Below, piece by piece: positions 43,302 to 51,736 of a stretch of 64,000 nucleotides of DNA. The translations under genes were made by a program, and so were the position numbers. The first letter of the stretch is position 1. Every line of letters starts with the position of its first letter. The notes under the pieces were generated by a model. The model saw only the letters and a program-made list of their open reading frames with translations, did not search any database and had not been told where the DNA came from. Source of the stretch: Alphaproteobacteria bacterium 41-28 (GTDB lineage Bacteria; Pseudomonadota; Alphaproteobacteria; UBA9655); NCBI GenBank assembly GCA_001897795.1, contig MKUL01000041.1, positions 47,444 to 111,443 of the forward strand, written 5' to 3'.

Positions 43302-46300
43302 CTAAATCGTCTCCTTAAACTGGGCTAGCAACACCTCTTCATTGACCTTCACATCCTGAAGAGAGCGTTCCTTTACATGCCCATACCCCCTAATGTATTC
43401 GGGAAGAGATGCCAAAGCAACACCAAGATCATAATTTTTTGATTTAATTTTCTTCAATAAATAATTGATTTGAGCCTCATAGTCTGTGATAAGAGCACGT
43501 TCCGTTTTCCGATCTTTTGTATAGCTAAAAATATCAAAAACCGTCCCCCGTAACCCCTTCAGTTTTGCTAAGATGCGGAATCCTATCATCATCCAAGACC
43601 CATACATTTTCTTTTGCAGCTCACCTGTTGAGGGATCTCGTTTAGCAAAAAGCGGCGGTGCCAAGTAAAATTTAAGTTTCACAGACCCTTCAAATTGATT
43701 ATAAAGTTCCTTCATAAAAGTTCCATCTGTAAATAGTCGAGCGACCTCATATTCGTCCTTAATGGCCAAAAGCTTTGCATAATATTTGGCAACACTGACT
43801 GAAAGCTCTTCTCGGTTCAATTTTTGATCAACCGCTCTCACCCGCCTGACCAACGCTTCATAACGATCAGCGTAAGCTTTGTTTTGATAACCTGTTAAAA
43901 ACTTTTTCCGGTGGGCCACAATATCTTCAAAAGAGGTGGGGATGTGGTAGAGCTTTTCTTCCACGTTGATCCCTGCAGCTTTTTCAACAGCTTTCAAATC
44001 GAGTGCCGCATACCGTCCCCACCTGAAGGCTTGGATATTAAAAGGAACGGCGACATTATTTAGCTCAATGGCTTTTTCAATTGCATCATGAGAGATGGGA
44101 ATTAACCCCTTTTGATAAGCATAACCTACCATAAACATGTTGGAACCAATGGAATCACCCAAAAGACCTGTAGCCAAACGAATGGCGTCAATAAAGTCTA
44201 CCTTGCCTTTTCCTGCAGTTGCAATGATGTCTTTCTTTAAGGTTTCATGATGAAAATTATAATCCGGGTTGTGGATAAAATGTCCGGTGATGGATTGATC
44301 TTCATTCACAAGGGCAAAGGTCTTTCCCTTTTTCATTTTATTCAACGTATCAGGATTCCCGGAAACCACAATGTCACACCCAAAAATGAGATCAGCTTCT
44401 CCCATATAAACACGGGTTGAATGGATATCTTCGGGTCTTCGAGCGATACGAATGTTAGAAACAACGGCTCCCCCTTTCTGAGCCAAGCCCGTCATATCTA
44501 CAATGGAGCACCCCTTCCCTTCTAAGTAAGCCGCCTCACCCAAAATTGCACCTACAGTCACGACGCCTGTGCCCCCTACGCCTGTCAAAAAAATACAATA
44601 AGGCTTTTCGAGAGAAGGAAGTTCAGGATCTGGGAAATGTTCCATCAAATCTTCTGCCTTAACAGAAGGTTTGGATTTTTTAAGCTTTCCTCCATCAACA
44701 CGCACGAAACTTGGGCAAAACCCATTGGCACAAGAATAGTCTTTATTACAACTGGACTGATCAATTTTTCTCTTACGACCAAAGGCTGTTTCAATAGGTT
44801 GAACAGAAAGGCAGTTGGATTTAACGCTGCAATCCCCGCAGCCTTCACAGACGCGCTCATTAATAAAAATGCGCTTGGGGGGATCTTCCAAAAGGCCTCG
44901 TTTGCGCTTCCTTCTCTTTTCAGCAGCGCAAGCTTGATCGTAAATAATGACGGAAGTTCCCGGCCAGTGTTTAATATCTTCTTGAATTTTTTCTAGCTGA
45001 TCCCGGTGACCAATTTCAACGCCTGGAGCAAAACCAAAACCGACGGGGTATTTTTCAGGGTCATCGCTCAAAACGACAATCTTTCGGACCCCTTCCGCAT
45101 AGACTTGCTGAGAGACCATCGCGACATTGAGTGGCCCATCGACAGGTTGACCGCCTGTCATAGCCACCGCATCATTGTAGAGAATTTTATAGGTAATATT
45201 AACCTTTGCAGCGATTGCCGCTCGAATCGCCAGAATCCCGGAATGGTAATAGGTCCCATCCCCGATATTAGCAAAAACATGGGGTTCATCTGTGAAGGGA
45301 GCTTGCCCAATCCAAGGAACACCTTCGCCTCCCATTTGAGTAAAGGTTTCTGTTCGAGGGGCAATCCAAGTCGCCATATAATGGCAGCCAATGCCAGCCA
45401 CGGCGCGACTCCCTTTAGGCAAGCGCGTGGTTGAGGTATTGTGGGGACAGCCTGAGCAATAATAGGGAAGACGAACAAGCTCTGGCTCACTCTTCAATTG
45501 TGCCTGAAACAATTGGTCGAGCCTTTCCATTCCTTCCCTTACTTTAGCCGACTTCGTAAAGCGGAGTAATCTTTGGGCAATGACATGGGCAATTTCAGGA
45601 ACCTGGAGCTCATAAGTTTCTGGTAAAAGCGGTTTGCCCTGTTCGTCCTTTTTCCCAACAACCCGTGGCCGTTTTTTTTCGGGAAGTCCATAGAGAATAT
45701 CTTTCACTTGGCCTTCAATGAGGGGACGCTTTTCTTCTATCACGAGGACTTCTTCAAGGCCCTCAGCAAAGGCTTTTAGACTTGTTGGCTCAAGAGGCCA
45801 GCTCATGGCAACTTTGTAGAGGCCCACCCCTAGCTCCGCGGCTTCGGTTTCTTTTAAACCTAAATCCTCGATGGCTTGACGAACATCATGGAAAGTCTTC
45901 CCGCAGGTGATGATCCCAAGCCGGGGCTTTTTCCCACGAAACAAGGTTTTATCAAGGCGATTAGCCCTTACAAAAGCTTTTGCTGCCTCAAGTTTGTAAA
46001 GCCTAAGTCTTCGTTCTTGTTCAAGAGGCGCATCAGGCCAACGGATATTCAGACCACCTTCTGGCATCTGAAAATCTTCGGGGAGGAGGATATGAGCCCT
46101 CCCCGGAGACACCGTAACGGACGCAGACGTATCGACCGTATCCGCAATAACTTTGAAGCAAACCCAACATCCCGAGTAGCGCGAAAGGGCCCACCCATAA
46201 AGTCCAAGATCTAGAATATCTTGCACATTGGAGGGCACAAGGATGGGGATGGACGCATCCATAAAGGCATATTCACTTTGATGAGGAAGGGTTGAAGACT

Positions 46301-46751
46301 TGCAGGCATGGTCATCGCCTGCGAGGGCTAAGACTCCTCCATAAGGCGAAGTTCCTGCCATGTTGGCATGTTTAAAAGCATCCCCACATCGGTCCACTCC
46401 TGGACCTTTTCCATACCATATGGAAAAGATCCCTTCCACGCGTGCGCCCTTAAAGAGATTGAGTTGTTGAGTCCCCCAAACCGCAGTCGCACCAAGATCC
46501 TCATTAATCCCTGGAATAAACGTAATTTGATTTTCATCTAAATATTTTTGAGCTTTCCAAAGGGCTTGATCATATCCTCCTAAAGGAGATCCCCGATAGC
46601 CAGAGATGAACCCAGCCGTATTCAATCCTTGAGACAAATCCCGTTTGCGTTGCATCATGGGGAGACGGGCAAGGGCTTGCACGCCGGTAATAAAAATCTG
46701 ACCTTCTTCAAGCGCGTATTTATCATCTAAATGGACTTCTCGAAAGATCAT
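43302..46751 (-). CDS. Indolepyruvate ferredoxin oxidoreductase (IorA-IorB fused)
   Basis: 1149-residue oxidoreductase that decarboxylates aryl 2-oxoacids to acyl-CoA with ferredoxin-like electron transfer. The N-terminal half holds GYRGSPLGGYDQALWKA (pyrimidine-binding domain) and YGKGPGVDRCGDAFKHAN. The thiamine-diphosphate domain has YCSGCPHNTSTTRLPKGSRA, VFANIGDGTYYHSGI and NDAVAMTGGQ. A cluster-binding stretch CEGCGDCSVKSNCLSV follows, with a further cysteine stretch KDYSCANGFCPSF. The gamma-type domain starts GVGGTGVVTVGAILGEAA near residue 730. Fused forms are common in proteobacteria. Substrate preference is by family. Confidence 0.95.
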   Translation of the reverse strand: MIFREVHLDDKYALEEGQIFITGVQALARLPMMQRKRDLSQGLNTAGFISGYRGSPLGGYDQALWKAQKYLDENQITFIPGINEDLGATAVWGTQQLNLFKGARVEGIFSIWYGKGPGVDRCGDAFKHANMAGTSPYGGVLALAGDDHACKSSTLPHQSEYAFMDASIPILVPSNVQDILDLGLYGWALSRYSGCWVCFKVIADTVDTSASVTVSPGRAHILLPEDFQMPEGGLNIRWPDAPLEQERRLRLYKLEAAKAFVRANRLDKTLFRGKKPRLGIITCGKTFHDVRQAIEDLGLKETEAAELGVGLYKVAMSWPLEPTSLKAFAEGLEEVLVIEEKRPLIEGQVKDILYGLPEKKRPRVVGKKDEQGKPLLPETYELQVPEIAHVIAQRLLRFTKSAKVREGMERLDQLFQAQLKSEPELVRLPYYCSGCPHNTSTTRLPKGSRAVAGIGCHYMATWIAPRTETFTQMGGEGVPWIGQAPFTDEPHVFANIGDGTYYHSGILAIRAAIAAKVNITYKILYNDAVAMTGGQPVDGPLNVAMVSQQVYAEGVRKIVVLSDDPEKYPVGFGFAPGVEIGHRDQLEKIQEDIKHWPGTSVIIYDQACAAEKRRKRKRGLLEDPPKRIFINERVCEGCGDCSVKSNCLSVQPIETAFGRKRKIDQSSCNKDYSCANGFCPSFVRVDGGKLKKSKPSVKAEDLMEHFPDPELPSLEKPYCIFLTGVGGTGVVTVGAILGEAAYLEGKGCSIVDMTGLAQKGGAVVSNIRIARRPEDIHSTRVYMGEADLIFGCDIVVSGNPDTLNKMKKGKTFALVNEDQSITGHFIHNPDYNFHHETLKKDIIATAGKGKVDFIDAIRLATGLLGDSIGSNMFMVGYAYQKGLIPISHDAIEKAIELNNVAVPFNIQAFRWGRYAALDLKAVEKAAGINVEEKLYHIPTSFEDIVAHRKKFLTGYQNKAYADRYEALVRRVRAVDQKLNREELSVSVAKYYAKLLAIKDEYEVARLFTDGTFMKELYNQFEGSVKLKFYLAPPLFAKRDPSTGELQKKMYGSWMMIGFRILAKLKGLRGTVFDIFSYTKDRKTERALITDYEAQINYLLKKIKSKNYDLGVALASLPEYIRGYGHVKERSLQDVKVNEEVLLAQFKETI

Positions 46752-46971
46752 AATCTCATACCCAAGGGATTAATTTTTGTCTTACTTTGTTATGAGATAA
46801 AATTGTAAAAATTGAGTTAAGATCTTCTAAAAGAGAAAAGAAGACGAGGGTGACAAGAAAGCACGACAACCACACTAGAAGTTCGTGCCAAATAAAATCC
46901 CAATAATTTTTTTTGTTGCTTCGAAACTCTAGCTTCCTTATTTTAAGCTTATTACTTTTGGAGATTTATTC

Positions 46972-47706
46972 GTGATGGTAAAAAATCAAAAATATAAAGA
47001 TACACCCTGGAAAAAAATTAAAGTTTATTTTTGTATTATACTTTTACTAACTCTTATCATTTCGGGACCTGTTCTTATTCAAAACTTTTTGGTTCCCTTT
47101 CATATCCCTTCTGGTTCCATGGCTCCAACTCTTTTGATTGGGGACAACCTTTTTGTTTCAAAAGTTGCCTATGGATACGGCCGTAAGTGGGGTTCAAAAC
47201 CCCAACTTGGAGAAATTGCTGTTTTCCAACCTGTTGAAGACCCCATGACGAGCTATATTAAGCGTATAGTTGGATTGCCAGGGGATCACGTACAAATGAA
47301 AAAAGGTATATTATATATTAACGATGTTCCTTGCCCTTTGAAGCCTCACGGAGAATTCACAACTGTTAATGATGATGGCACAATTCTAAAAGCACTTCAA
47401 CTCATTGAAACGCTCCCAAATGGACTTAAACATCTCATTATTAAGCAGGTCCCGTTTGGTGAAGGAACCTACGATAACACACCCATTTATGTCGTTCCTG
47501 AAGGGCATTACTTTATGATGGGGGACAATCGAGATGGATCCAATGATAGCCGTGTTCAAGGCCTTATTGGCTACATCCCTTTTGAACGTTTAGTGGGGCG
47601 CCCAAGCTTTATTTACTTCTGTACGGGCGGTCATATTAAACTTTGGGAGATTTGGAAATGGCCATTCACAGCTCAATGCCATCGAATCTTCAAAGACATT
47701 CAATAA
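46972..47706 (+). CDS. lepB: Signal peptidase I LepB
   Basis: Inner-membrane protease removing Sec and Tat signal peptides. 244 residues from the GTG at 46972 (GGAG 8 nt upstream) or 243 from the adjacent ATG. One membrane helix (about 18-38) is followed by box B FHIPSGSMAPTLLIGDNLFV with the nucleophile Ser about 49, box D SYIKRIVGLPGDHVQ with the general-base Lys, and box E MGDNRDGSNDSRVQGLI. It would process the AMEE-type secreted proteins seen in this window. A strong hairpin lies 17 bp downstream. Confidence 0.96.
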   Translation: MMVKNQKYKDTPWKKIKVYFCIILLLTLIISGPVLIQNFLVPFHIPSGSMAPTLLIGDNLFVSKVAYGYGRKWGSKPQLGEIAVFQPVEDPMTSYIKRIVGLPGDHVQMKKGILYINDVPCPLKPHGEFTTVNDDGTILKALQLIETLPNGLKHLIIKQVPFGEGTYDNTPIYVVPEGHYFMMGDNRDGSNDSRVQGLIGYIPFERLVGRPSFIYFCTGGHIKLWEIWKWPFTAQCHRIFKDIQ

Positions 47707-47722
47707 CATAACGGCCGTCGCA

Positions 47723-47754
47723 CTAAGATCCCCATTAAACAATGGGGACCTTAG
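47723..47754. terminator. Hairpin downstream of lepB
   Basis: CTAAGATCCCCATT-AAAC-AATGGGGACCTTAG, a 14-bp stem with one mismatch. No T-run follows, so it may protect the 3' end rather than terminate by itself. Confidence 0.5.
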
Positions 47755-47794
47755 AGGTAATTTATGTACAAGTAATATCAGTTGATATTAAAAT

Positions 47795-48184
47795 TTAGTT
47801 TTGTAATGAGATCTTTTCTGGTGGGATCTTTAGTGGTGAGGTATAGGTGTATCCGTACAAAGATTTAAATCTCTCACGATCCTCTTTTGTTGCTTCCGTC
47901 ATGAGATGTGACACGTCCGTTTCCTGAATAGAAGCTGCACTGTATTGCATATTAAGTTCATTTATTTTTTCTGGCAGCTGTTCGTCAAGCTCTTTTAATT
48001 TTTTTCGACGATCTTTTAGAAAAGCAAGTAGAGAATAAGTTTCATCTTTAGAAAGCTTCTTCAACATTTCAGCATAATGCTTTGCAATGTATGGTTCTGT
48101 CTCATCCAGATACCATTTCATGAGCTCTGCTCCGTATACTCGAAAAAGTTTAAAAGTGAAATCGAATGATTTCGGGATCGACAA
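47795..48184 (-). CDS. Hypothetical alpha-helical protein
   Basis: 129 residues from a TTG at 48184, or 108 from the ATG at 48121, which has GGAG 8 nt upstream and is a good alternative. Not recognised. Predominantly helical with a charged central part (LAFLKDRRKKLKELDEQLPE) that may form a coiled coil, and a Pro-rich end (TSPLKIPPEKISLQN). No signal peptide or membrane helix. It sits between convergent lepB and divergent ssrA and has no operon partner. Whether it is translated from the longer start is uncertain. Confidence 0.5.
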   Translation of the reverse strand: MSIPKSFDFTFKLFRVYGAELMKWYLDETEPYIAKHYAEMLKKLSKDETYSLLAFLKDRRKKLKELDEQLPEKINELNMQYSAASIQETDVSHLMTEATKEDRERFKSLYGYTYTSPLKIPPEKISLQN

Positions 48185-48257
48185 CCTGCTTTAAAAAATT
48201 CTTTTGTCATCCATTTTTTTCAAATGGGATCAAATATTCTGTAAGGTTAGCCATCTC

Positions 48258-48287
48258 GACTCCCTTGCCATTTCAGGAGTCTTTTTT
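48258..48287 (+). terminator. Terminator-like hairpin upstream of ssrA
   Basis: GACTCC-CTTGCCATTTCA-GGAGTC followed by six T on the plus strand. No plus-strand gene lies immediately upstream, so its purpose is unclear. Confidence 0.4.
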
Positions 48288-48384
48288 AGAATAGGTAGAT
48301 TAACTTACCTGATATAATCTTTTTCTGAAGAACCCCCTTTAAATCTTTTGAAAAAAGAACTATATTAAAGATGTCAAGGGAACT

Positions 48385-48693
48385 TGACTATAGTGATAAA
48401 CGTCCTACGGAATAGGCGTGACGGACCCGGGGGCGGAACCCGGCACCTCCACCAGGAAAATTATGGGGGTGAATCAGGATCGACGTGCGTAGTAAAGGTT
48501 AGATTTTCACTCGGCATGGTACCACCGATATCGGGCTAAAACACATAAATGCAACAAAAGTAAATGCATTTAATCGTTTTGCTGCTAACTTAAGTGCTAG
48601 CAACATTAATACTGGGGCACAAGAAGCTGTAATGGCTGCTTAATCCTGGTATACGATTGCGGTTTGAGGGGCACCGGGCAACAGAAGCCCCTC
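48385..48693 (+). ncRNA. ssrA: tmRNA, circularly permuted two-piece (alpha) form
   Basis: Ribosome-rescue RNA. The acceptor piece comes first: CCGGG-GGCGGAA-CCCGG T arm and CACCTCCACCA ending at 48454. After a short spacer the coding piece starts GGGGGTGAATCAGGATCGAC at about 48465, whose GGGGGTG pairs with CACCTCC. The tag frame ends ...GAQEAVMAA-TAA at 48643. Two in-frame GCA codons could resume translation (48551 or 48566), giving a tag of 30 or 25 residues, long for the class. The final GAGGGGC/GCCCCTC hairpin closes near 48693. sspB follows, encoding the adaptor for tagged proteins. Outer ends are approximate. Confidence 0.92.
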
Positions 48694-48723
48694 GCTGATT
48701 TTAAAGACATAAGGAAGAGGCTC

Positions 48724-49167
48724 GTGGACGGGTTTAATTACGAAGAAATGGTGCAGGAAGGCTTGCGAAACGTTGTTCGCGAAGCTTTACAGATAGCTGC
48801 CGTTGAAGGTCTCCCCGGCGCTCATCATTTTTATATTGCCTTCAAGACCGACTATCCCGGTGTTCAGCTTGCAGATTATCTTAAAGAACGCCACCCTGAA
48901 GAAATCACGATTGTTATTCAGCACCAATATTGGGGCCTTGAAGTTGATGAGGATGGTTTTTACATTACCTTGAGCTTCAGCGATTCCCAAGAGCGCATTT
49001 ATGTCCCCTTTCATGCTCTCTTAAGTTTTATGGACCCCTATGCCAAATTTGGCCTTCAATTTACCCCTCCACCCTTTATAGAGGGAGAAAAGGTTCTGAG
49101 CGTAGAATCTCCGCTTGTGGAGAATGGTGACAACATTATCACTCTCGATAAGTTTCGGAAGAAATAA
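48724..49167 (+). CDS. sspB: ClpXP adaptor SspB (alphaproteobacterial type)
   Basis: Binds the ssrA tag and delivers substrates to ClpXP. 147 residues from the GTG at 48724 (AAGGA 8 nt upstream); the upstream in-frame part overlaps ssrA and is not coding. The family pattern is YEEMVQEGLRNVVREALQIA, GLPGAHHFYIAFKTDYPGV, EEITIVIQHQYWGLEV, and FSDSQERIYVPFHALLSFMD, KFGLQF. The C-terminal KFRKK is short; a ClpX-docking XB motif is possible at LDKFRKK. Its position next to ssrA fits shared function. The parS follows 16 bp after the stop. Confidence 0.9.
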   Translation: MDGFNYEEMVQEGLRNVVREALQIAAVEGLPGAHHFYIAFKTDYPGVQLADYLKERHPEEITIVIQHQYWGLEVDEDGFYITLSFSDSQERIYVPFHALLSFMDPYAKFGLQFTPPPFIEGEKVLSVESPLVENGDNIITLDKFRKK

Positions 49168-49183
49168 GGGCTTCACCTCGCAT

Positions 49184-49199
49184 TGTTTCACGTGAAACA
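49184..49199. promoter_or_regulatory. parS centromere site (second copy)
   Basis: TGTTTCACGTGAAACA, identical to the site at 35321, in the intergenic region between sspB and the convergent DUF4424 gene. Confidence 0.9.
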
Positions 49200-49211
49200 A
49201 TTCCCATTATT

Positions 49212-50309
49212 CTATTGAGTATAAGGTATTCCAAAGAAGATTTTTAAGTCACCCACAGGCTTAAAATTTTTCTGATGGAATTGGAGTTGATGAGAGTTAA
49301 TCGCTTTTACATGCTTTCTTTCGATTGGCCAACCAGAAGAAACAATCCCTCCTTTAGGCTGCTCGATCGTAAGGGTGAAATTCTTAATAGGCCCTTCCCA
49401 GTTGGAGCCGGTGGAAAGAATATAATCCACCTCATAAATCCAAATCATCCCATTTGATGGGTTCGTCGATGAGGAAGCTCGTCTAAATTGTTGAATGAGC
49501 CAAGAAATAAGGTCACTTTTCCCACCGAAAGGCCTATCCGGGTAAGCTTGTGAAAGCCATGCACCACTTGGCATAAGCTGCTGAATAAGGACCTCTTCCG
49601 GGGGACGGGTGTTATTGGGGACAAAGAATATGAACCCACGTGCAGGCCGGTAGGAATGTTCAATCTTCACTTCTTTCCCCGCAGGGAAAGTCTGTGTCCA
49701 ATGATAACTCACTTGTTTTTGCCATAAGGGATGACCTTCAGACGTCATAAGACCAAGTTTTTTATAGAGCTTTATGCGTTCTCCACACTTTTTATTATCT
49801 TCTTCCCTTTCGGTGGGATAGGAACAACTTGCAAGAATAGGACTCAGAGGAAGGGCATGCTTTTGAAAAACAGCAGTAATATCTTTGCCATCTTTTAAAG
49901 CCCGATTCTCTGTCTTAAATTGGACTGGCTTACCATTAACAATGACTGAAAAGTTTGAAAAAGGGGCCTCCTCCATTTTCTGTGCTTGATTCGAAGAGGG
50001 ATGATTGCGATTTTCTTGTTCTTTCATTTCTTGTTGAACTTCTTCATCCCAACTTATCTGAGCTGAAAGACTAGATTGCATAGGGATAGGGAAAAATACT
50101 TCGATCGTTTTATCTTTGGTCGTGTTGTTTTTGAAAATATAGGAAACTTTAACAAGATCAGGACTTATAAAGAGATCTTCCTCCTCCATAACAATGCCTG
50201 GTGTTTTATGAAAGACAATTCCACCTGCACCAACAGATCCTGCACTGTCATTGGCTCTGACATTTTGTATTCCGCATATCATAAGAAGAAAGATTAACGA
50301 GATTCTCAA
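49212..50309 (-). CDS. DUF4424 family secreted protein
   Basis: 365 residues from a TTG at 50309 (GGAG 8 nt upstream); a longer frame from 50333 reads poorly as a signal. Signal peptide LRISLIFLLMICGIQNVRA, mature ND. The pattern SVGAGGIVFHKTPGIVMEEED, LFISPDLVKVSYIFKNNTTK and EVFFPIPM is typical of DUF4424. Later IKLYKKLGLMTSEGHPLWQK, VSYHWTQTFPAGKEVKIEHSY and the end KNFKPVGDLKIFFGIPY complete it. The function is unknown; probably a periplasmic beta-rich protein. Convergent with sspB. Confidence 0.8.
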   Translation of the reverse strand: MRISLIFLLMICGIQNVRANDSAGSVGAGGIVFHKTPGIVMEEEDLFISPDLVKVSYIFKNNTTKDKTIEVFFPIPMQSSLSAQISWDEEVQQEMKEQENRNHPSSNQAQKMEEAPFSNFSVIVNGKPVQFKTENRALKDGKDITAVFQKHALPLSPILASCSYPTEREEDNKKCGERIKLYKKLGLMTSEGHPLWQKQVSYHWTQTFPAGKEVKIEHSYRPARGFIFFVPNNTRPPEEVLIQQLMPSGAWLSQAYPDRPFGGKSDLISWLIQQFRRASSSTNPSNGMIWIYEVDYILSTGSNWEGPIKNFTLTIEQPKGGIVSSGWPIERKHVKAINSHQLQFHQKNFKPVGDLKIFFGIPYTQ

Positions 50310-50417
50310 AATCACTACTCCAAAACATACCAATATTTTTTCTTAATACAAATTACACAAATTTTTAGCTAATGCAATCTTTTATCGAAATACTGGAATT
50401 GTAAAACTCTCTCGGGG

Positions 50418-51728
50418 TCACCTTTGACTTTCGCCATTTTCAAGACTCAACATTTCTGTTTGGTTATTATAATCAAAAAGTTCCGCATAACGTCCCCAAT
50501 CGATGATAATCGCAATGTTTTTCAGCGCTTCTTCTGTAGGCATAAGATGTTCCATTTCTTTTAAAAAATGTTCTTTCGCAATCCGTTTTCGAGGATTGTC
50601 TTGCAGCACATGGTAAATATGTTTTGCAAGGGGTATGTGACGGAGAAGATGGTAGGCAAAAACCTTTTTCCGTTCCAATATATCTGCATTACAAAGCGCT
50701 TTCCCCGAATTGGACAGCTCAATATCCCCTTTTAAAAATTGGGCAAATCCTAGAAGTTCAAGTGTTTCAAAAAGAGGAAGGGAATCTGTTATGGAAAGAT
50801 TTTCTGATTCAGCTAAAGCAAAAATGTCTGCTTTGCCATGATAAGGGGGTTCAATCAATGCATCCATCAATCCTTGGAGCTTATGGATGGAAATATCTGG
50901 AAGTCGATAATCCATTCCGATAGCCACTTTTGCTTTTTCTCCCTTCTGAGGGACCGCAAGAGGTTCGGCCGTTGTCATGAGTGTTGTATACACATCATCC
51001 ACAATATTTTGGAAATGAAGGCTTGTATCATCTCTAGGATACATGAGAGAGACCTCGGTTTCCTTAAGAATGCGCCCTGGATCATGATTGAGAATGATAA
51101 GGCGACTTGCAAGATCGACAGCTTCTATAACGTTATGAGAAACCATAATAATCGCTTTCGTCGGGATGCGCTTTTCAATCCAAATTTCCATAAGGTCGTT
51201 TCGAATGTTATCGGCCGTGAGCACATCCAAAGCTGAAAAAGGCTCATCCAACAGCAAAATATCGGGGTTGACCACAAGAGCACGCGCAAAACCAACACGC
51301 TGACGCATGCCCCCCGATAGCTCCTTCGGATAGGCCGATTCATATCCATCAAGACCGATGAGGTCGATGGCCTCGAGGGCTCGCTTGCGTCGTTGAGAGG
51401 GATGCAGATCCAGTGCTTCAAGACCTAACTCCACGTTCTCTAAAACACTGAGCCAGGGGAAAAGGGCATGGGATTGAAAAACCATGGCTAAACGCGGTGA
51501 GGCGCTCATGAATTTTTTTCCTTTGTAGAGGACCTCTCCTTCGTTGGGTTCAATCAATCCTGCGATAATTCGCAAAAGGGTGGATTTTCCACCTCCTGAT
51601 TTCCCTAAGATAATAATAAAGTCATTTTCCCTGACAGTTAGATTGATATGATCAAGAACAAGGGCCGGTTTTTGAGGGTCGCCGAACCACTTCGAAATAT
51701 TGTTGAGTGTTAAAATCTCTTTTTCCAT
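50418..51728 (-). CDS. ABC transporter ATPase, nitrate/sulfonate/taurine type, with C-terminal AAA-associated domain
   Basis: 436 residues from the ATG at 51728 (MEKEILTLNNISKWF); an upstream extension to 51785 overlaps the permease gene. Walker A ILGKSGGGKSTLLRIIAGLI, Q-loop MVFQSHALFPWL, signature LSGGMRQRVGFARAL, Walker B ILLLDEPFSALD, His switch MVSHNVIEAVD. The C-terminal 150 residues are the AAA-associated domain found with this class. It starts 8 bp after the permease stop. No substrate-binding protein is adjacent, so the substrate is unknown. Confidence 0.9.
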   Translation of the reverse strand: MEKEILTLNNISKWFGDPQKPALVLDHINLTVRENDFIIILGKSGGGKSTLLRIIAGLIEPNEGEVLYKGKKFMSASPRLAMVFQSHALFPWLSVLENVELGLEALDLHPSQRRKRALEAIDLIGLDGYESAYPKELSGGMRQRVGFARALVVNPDILLLDEPFSALDVLTADNIRNDLMEIWIEKRIPTKAIIMVSHNVIEAVDLASRLIILNHDPGRILKETEVSLMYPRDDTSLHFQNIVDDVYTTLMTTAEPLAVPQKGEKAKVAIGMDYRLPDISIHKLQGLMDALIEPPYHGKADIFALAESENLSITDSLPLFETLELLGFAQFLKGDIELSNSGKALCNADILERKKVFAYHLLRHIPLAKHIYHVLQDNPRKRIAKEHFLKEMEHLMPTEEALKNIAIIIDWGRYAELFDYNNQTEMLSLENGESQR

Positions 51729-51736
51729 AAATTCCC

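Noticed and set aside
44637..45434. Plus-strand open frames opposite the indolepyruvate oxidoreductase gene
   Set aside because: The minus-strand gene is continuous with all family motifs; the plus frames lack start signals and homology.
35321..49199. Replication origin within the window
   Set aside because: parS sites indicate proximity only; no dnaA, no DnaA-box cluster and no AT-rich unwinding region were recognised.
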